DNA of 64,000 nucleotides. Origin: UBA4738 sp002413305 (GTDB lineage: Bacteria; Actinomycetota; UBA4738). Positions within the stretch are counted from its first letter, which is position 1. Each line of letters starts with the position of its first letter. Shown in pieces: positions 55,648 through 64,000 of this stretch. Made by a program: the position numbers and the translations under genes. A model generated the notes under the pieces. The model was not told where the DNA came from. It saw only the letters and a list, made by a program, of their open reading frames with translations, and ran no database searches. Where the stretch lies: assembly GCA_036847185.1 (NCBI GenBank), contig DAIUAM010000008.1, positions 23,973 to 87,972 of the forward strand, given 5' to 3'.

Positions 55648-56794
55648 TCTCGCCGACGAGCCGGCCCTTCCCCGGCTGGTCGGGTTCGGCCGCTATCTCC
55701 GTGCGCTCGGCCTCCCCGTCGGGACGGGGCGGGTGATGACGTTCTGCCGGGCCGCGGGCGTCCTGGACCCGTTCGACCGGACCGACCTGCGGCTCGCCGC
55801 CCGCGCGTCCCTGGTCTCCCGGCCGCAGGACCTCGCCGTGCTGGACGCCGCGTTCGAGCGGTATTTCGGGACCGGCGGCGTCCAAGCCCCGGCCTCCGAG
55901 CCCGGCCCCGGCCCCGGCCCTGAACGCCCCGACGATGTCGGCCCGGAGGTTCGAACCTCGCTTGCGTCGATCACCTGGTTCACCGCCCGGCCGGACGAGG
56001 AGCCCGAGGGCGAATCCTCGATCCCCGTGGTGGCCAGCGACGTCGAACTGCTCCGCCGGAAGGACTTCGCCGACCTCACCGACCAGGAGCGCCGGGCCAT
56101 GTTGCTCGCCGTCCGCCGCCTGACCGTGTCGGTCCCGATGCGCCGGTCCCGCCGGTATGGGGTGTCCAGGGACGACGAACGGTTCGACCTGCGACGGACG
56201 CTACGCAGCGCGGTCCGGACCGAAGGCGAGCCCTTCCGCCGACAGTGGAAGGCCCGCAAGCTCCGCCGGCGGCCGCTCGTGCTGGTCCTGGACGTGAGCG
56301 GTTCGATGGCACCGTACAGCCGCCCGATGGTCGAGTTCGCCCACGCTGCCGCGCGAACCGGCCGCCGGGTGGAGGTGTTCTGTTTCGGAACCCGGCTCAC
56401 CCGGATCACCCGGGCGGTCCGGACGCGCGACGTGGATGCCGCGATGCGCGAGGTCGGCGCCGCGGTCGTGGACTGGGAGGGCGGGACGCGGATCGGCGAG
56501 TCGCTGAAGGAGCTGGTCGACGCGTGGGGCTCGCGGACCGCGCTCCGCGGAAGCATCGTGGTCCTGTGTTCGGACGGGCTCGAGCGCGGCGATCCCGCGG
56601 TGCTCTCGCACCAGATGGAACGGTTGTCGCGCCTCGCCTACCGGGTGGTGTGGGTCAACCCGCTGAAGGGTTCGCCTCGGTACGAGCCGCTGGCCCGGGG
56701 GATGGCCGCGTCGCTTCCCTTCGTCGACGTGTTCCTGCCCGGCCACAACCTGGAGAGCCTGGAGGACCTGGCGGCCGCCGTCGCCGCCGCCTGA
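55640..56794 (+). CDS. coxE: CoxE-like VWA-domain protein
   Basis: A 384-residue von Willebrand A-domain protein that partners the CoxD ATPase. The C-terminal VWA domain has the MIDAS motif DVSGSM (in VLVLDVSGSMAPYSRP) and a second metal-ligand region around GGTRIGESL. The N-terminal helical part contacts the MoxR partner. It ends 18 bp before the stop of the minus-strand form II large subunit. Confidence 0.87.
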   Translation: MPDLADEPALPRLVGFGRYLRALGLPVGTGRVMTFCRAAGVLDPFDRTDLRLAARASLVSRPQDLAVLDAAFERYFGTGGVQAPASEPGPGPGPERPDDVGPEVRTSLASITWFTARPDEEPEGESSIPVVASDVELLRRKDFADLTDQERRAMLLAVRRLTVSVPMRRSRRYGVSRDDERFDLRRTLRSAVRTEGEPFRRQWKARKLRRRPLVLVLDVSGSMAPYSRPMVEFAHAAARTGRRVEVFCFGTRLTRITRAVRTRDVDAAMREVGAAVVDWEGGTRIGESLKELVDAWGSRTALRGSIVVLCSDGLERGDPAVLSHQMERLSRLAYRVVWVNPLKGSPRYEPLARGMAASLPFVDVFLPGHNLESLEDLAAAVAAA

Positions 56795-56812
56795 GCCTGT
56801 CCGCGCGAACGC

Positions 56813-59107
<2,295 letters not shown>

Positions 59108-59240
59108 GACGGAGGCACAGCCTACCCGACGGTAGGTCCGGGTGCCGGATCGTTGCTCCCAGGGTCGTCGTTGTCCGTGCCCTTGCACCGAGGGCGAGCC
59201 CGGTCGCACACTTCGGCCTGGATCAGCGATGGAGGTTGTC

Positions 59241-59660
59241 ATGGGTGCGTATGACGTGGAGATCATCTCGGTCGATGGCCGCACCACCGCGCTCGGCTCC
59301 GCGGGCGCGTTCACCCTCGTCGTGGACCGGCCGGCGGAGGCCGGTGGCGGCGGACAGGGCTTCAACGGCGGGCAGCTCCTCAACCTGGCCGTCGCCGGCT
59401 GCATCTCGAACGACCTGTTCCGCGAAGCGGCCCGGGCGGGGATCCGGCTCCGGCGGGTCCAGGTGACCGCGTCCAGCGACTATGCCGGCGACTCGCCCGT
59501 GTCGACCCCGATCCGCTACGACGTCGAGATCCAGGGCGACGCCTCCGAAGAGGAACTGCGCCGCCTGGTCGAACGCGTCGACCAGATCGCTGAGATACCG
59601 AACTCGCTTCGCGGTGGAACCGCCGTCCATCTGTCGTCGACCCGGATCGTCGCCGGCTGA
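59241..59660 (+). CDS. OsmC/Ohr-family thiol peroxidase-like protein
   Basis: A 139-residue OsmC-fold protein (GGGGQGFNGGQLLNLAVAGC, a single peroxidatic-type Cys in AGCISNDLF). OsmC and Ohr proteins reduce organic hydroperoxides, but this one has only one obvious cysteine. GGAGG five bases before the ATG at 59241 selects that start. It sits between two molybdenum-hydroxylase modules and faces pdxH with one base between the stops. Confidence 0.78.
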   Translation: MGAYDVEIISVDGRTTALGSAGAFTLVVDRPAEAGGGGQGFNGGQLLNLAVAGCISNDLFREAARAGIRLRRVQVTASSDYAGDSPVSTPIRYDVEIQGDASEEELRRLVERVDQIAEIPNSLRGGTAVHLSSTRIVAG

Positions 59661-59661
59661 G

Positions 59662-60294
59662 TCACGGCGCGAGGCGTTCGATCCGCCAAACTTCGCCATC
59701 ACGAGTATACCGGACGCGGTCGTGGAGACGGTGCTCCCGGCCCTGCCAGAACTCGAAGGTTTCGGGCGTCACTCGATACCCGCCCCAGAACGGCGGGAGC
59801 GGGACGTCCGTATCGGGGAAGCGCTGCCGGACCTGTTCGATCCGACGCTCCAGTGCCGCCCGGTTCTCGATGGGCCGGCTCTGCGGCGACGCCCACGTCG
59901 ACAACCGGTGCTCCACAGGCCGGAGCGCGAAGTACGCCTCGGATTCTTCCCGCGCCAAGCGCTCCGCAGCACCCGTCGCCCGGACCTGCCTGTGCAGGTC
60001 GGCCCAGTCGAACACCAGCGCAGCCATCGGGTTCTCGTCCAGATCCCGGGCCTTCGCGCTCTCGGAGTTCGTGAAGAAGACGAACCCGCGAGGGTCGAAC
60101 CCGCGCAGCAGAACCATCCGGGCTGTCGGCACGCCCGCAGCGGAGGCGGTGGCCAGCGTCATCGCGTCGGCGTACGGGGAGGCCTCACGGGCCAGCGCCC
60201 ACCACCGGAGGAACCGGGGAAACGGATCGAGTTCCGCGCCGGCGGGGTCGAAGGACTCAGTTGGCTCGGCGAGCGCCTCGCGCGGGTCGGTCAC
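59662..60294 (-). CDS. pdxH: Pyridoxamine 5'-phosphate oxidase
   Basis: FMN enzyme of 210 residues that makes pyridoxal 5'-phosphate. It carries ARMVLLRGFDPRGFVFFTN (FMN site), RQVRATGAAERL and the C-terminal substrate segment ending IERLAP. It is the last gene of the coxS-coxL-xdhC run, coupled by GTGA. Why PLP supply is tied to CO dehydrogenase is not clear; it may simply use the same promoter. Confidence 0.85.
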   Translation of the reverse strand: MTDPREALAEPTESFDPAGAELDPFPRFLRWWALAREASPYADAMTLATASAAGVPTARMVLLRGFDPRGFVFFTNSESAKARDLDENPMAALVFDWADLHRQVRATGAAERLAREESEAYFALRPVEHRLSTWASPQSRPIENRAALERRIEQVRQRFPDTDVPLPPFWGGYRVTPETFEFWQGREHRLHDRVRYTRDGEVWRIERLAP

Positions 60295-61252
60295 GTCTCC
60301 GCGTACGCCGACGGGTCCTCTTCGAACTTCTTGCGGCACCCCGCGGAGCAGAAGTAGACGGTCCGGCCCTCGTGGGTGGCGCGGTAGCGGGCGGTGGCCA
60401 CCATGACGGTCATCCCGCACACCGGGTCGAGCGCCTCGTGGACCGTCGAGGTCGGCGTCTGGGGCGTCCTCCCGGCGAGCTGGCCGGATGCCCGAAGCTG
60501 GACCAGCTCGGCCAGGACGGCCACGGCGATCTCCTGGTTCGACACGCTGCCCAGGTCCAGGCCCGCGGGGGCGCGGACCCGCGACAGCTCGCCAACGCCC
60601 TTGTCCCGGAGGTAGGTGAGGACACCGTCGGCCCGCTTCCGGGACGCCACCAGCCCGATGTAGGCGGCCGGCGTGGCCAGCGCCTGCTCCACGGCCTCCT
60701 CGTCGTAGTGCCCCTGCGTGGCGACCACGACGAACGAGCCCTCGTCCACGCCCGCGCCCAGGAAATCCGGTGTGGTCACGACCGAGGCAACACCGGCGTG
60801 GTCGGCCGCCGATCCCTGGTCGTCCACGACCACCGCCCGCCAGCCCAGCGCCAGCGCCATGGACGCCAGCGCGTCGACCGCGGGCGAGCGGCCGATCACG
60901 ACCAGGTGCGGGGACGGAAAGACCGGTTCGACGTACACCTCGAGCGCCCCCTCGCTGGTGCAGGAGATCGGGACCGACACCATGCCTTCCCGACGGTGGG
61001 CCTCGACCTCCTCGGGCGAGCCGAGGAAGACGAGCCGGGGCGAACCTTCGGCCAGTGCCTTCTTCGCCTCGGCGATCACGGCGGGTTCCGCGCAGGCGCC
61101 CGAGAGCCACCCGCGAAGCGACCCGTCGGCCGTGATGATCGCCCGCGAGCCCACCTGGCCGGAGGACGGCGCCCGCCGCCACACCACGGTCGCGAACGCG
61201 AACGGTTCCCCCCGGGTCTGCAGCTCGCGGGCCAGGTCGAACAGGTCGGGGG

Positions 61253-61256
<4 letters not shown>
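60291..61256 (-). CDS. XdhC/CoxF-type maturation protein fused to a YHS domain
   Basis: A 321-residue molybdenum-enzyme maturation protein. The N-terminal XdhC/CoxI domain is present (SGQVGSRAIITADGSLRGW), the Rossmann part VVIGRSPAVDALASMAL binds a nucleotide, and a C-terminal YHS domain (DPVCGMTV...YFCSAGCRKKFEE) with conserved cysteines follows. XdhC-like proteins insert sulfur into the molybdenum cofactor. YHS domains bind copper or similar metals. Such a fusion next to a form I CO dehydrogenase, whose centre is Mo-S-Cu, suggests a role in copper/sulfur delivery. The start is GTG, overlapping the coxL stop. Confidence 0.83.
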
Positions 61257-63616
<2,360 letters not shown>

Positions 63617-63631
63617 CTCCCGGTGCCTCCC

Positions 63632-63950
63632 TCAGCTCGCCGCGGCCGGTACGGACTCGGCGGCCTGCTGTTCGGCCATCGCGCTCCCCGCGGCCTGGAT
63701 CGCCTTCACGATGTTCATATAGCCCGTGCACCGGCAGATGTTGCCGGAGATCGCCCACCGGACCTCGTCGTCGGTGGGCGACGGGTTGTCTTCGAGCAGC
63801 GCCGAACCCACCAGCATCATGCCGGGGGTGCAGAAGCCGCACTGCAGGCCGTGCTCCTCCTTGAACGCGGCCTGGATCGGATGCAGCGCCCCGCCCTTGC
63901 ATGAGGCCCTCGACCGTGGTGACCGAACGGCCGTCGGCCTGCACACCTAG
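63632..63950 (-). pseudogene. coxS: CO dehydrogenase small subunit CoxS, truncated and frameshifted
   Basis: The C-terminal [2Fe-2S] part is intact (LQCGFCTPGMMLVG, NICRCTGYMNIVKA) and the stop lies 15 bp before the coxL ATG. Going upstream, the frame breaks near 63900: VQADGRSVTTVEGLM is in one frame and KGGALHPIQAAF in the next; deleting one C restores a normal CoxS. Past about 63948 the sequence turns AT-rich and no longer resembles CoxS. The first cluster motif (CxxxxCGAC) is not in the window. The gene may be intact in the organism. Confidence 0.65.
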
Positions 63951-64000
63951 TGGTGCGTCTGTGAAATAATCTGGTATGTTAATCACCATGCCAATCATGA

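Overview
The window is 64 kb of GC-rich, gene-dense DNA that looks like an uncultured actinobacterium. Supporting signs are many GTG starts, 4-bp ATGA/GTGA gene overlaps, several probable leaderless promoters, three kinds of probable F420-dependent enzyme, an argC-J-B-D-R operon, a TreT-type trehalose synthase and a form I CO dehydrogenase. It is draft-quality sequence: there is a 10-N gap inside argD, and single-base reading-frame breaks in a polyketide synthase, a flippase-like gene and coxS. The last ~50 bp abruptly become AT-rich.

Layout. 1-5.7 kb (minus): a type I polyketide/PUFA-like synthase (KS-AT-KS, running off the left edge) and an acyl-CoA dehydrogenase. 5.9-10.7 kb (minus): argC-argJ-argB-argD-argR, each junction overlapping by 4 bp, behind a near-consensus promoter. 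10.8-20 kb: acetyltransferase, tryptophanase, a small exported protein, TypA, threonine dehydratase, a 35-aa basic protein, aminopeptidase N and a DUF1684 protein. 20-23.6 kb: an envelope-stress module in which PspC/LiaF-like membrane proteins face a PspC-domain histidine kinase and its NarL-type regulator. 23.7-31.7 kb: chromate transporter, ArsR-SRPBCC-SnoaL group, F420-dependent oxidoreductase, M23 peptidase, P450, YetF, DUF1003 and the first Uma2 protein. 31.8-34.9 kb: F420/PPOX and Lrp-ligand-domain proteins, then a DrrAB-type ABC exporter divergent from a MarR repressor. 35-37.1 kb: a lower-GC islet with an HNH endonuclease, a nuclease-like protein and an orphan.

37.1-47.5 kb: a split ACAD10/11-like kinase/dehydrogenase pair, a second Uma2, a Ddn-like protein, an FTR1-like membrane protein, an FGGY kinase coupled to a sphingosine-1-phosphate-lyase-like enzyme with a divergent MFS transporter, and TreT. 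47.5-49.2 kb: an L-2-hydroxyglutarate oxidase gene flanked by two ~165-bp direct repeats that share a hairpin which differs in sequence but stays paired.

49.3-64 kb: a molybdenum-hydroxylase locus. It has a complete small/large/medium set with a form II large subunit, the maturation pair coxD-coxE, a second form II large subunit, and on the minus strand a form I coxS (damaged)-coxL-xdhC/YHS-pdxH run. The form I AYRCSFR loop implies true aerobic CO oxidation. The third Uma2 gene and a frameshifted flippase-like gene sit inside this locus. Across the window the three Uma2 genes share a ~48-bp conserved leader although they lie 8-23 kb apart.
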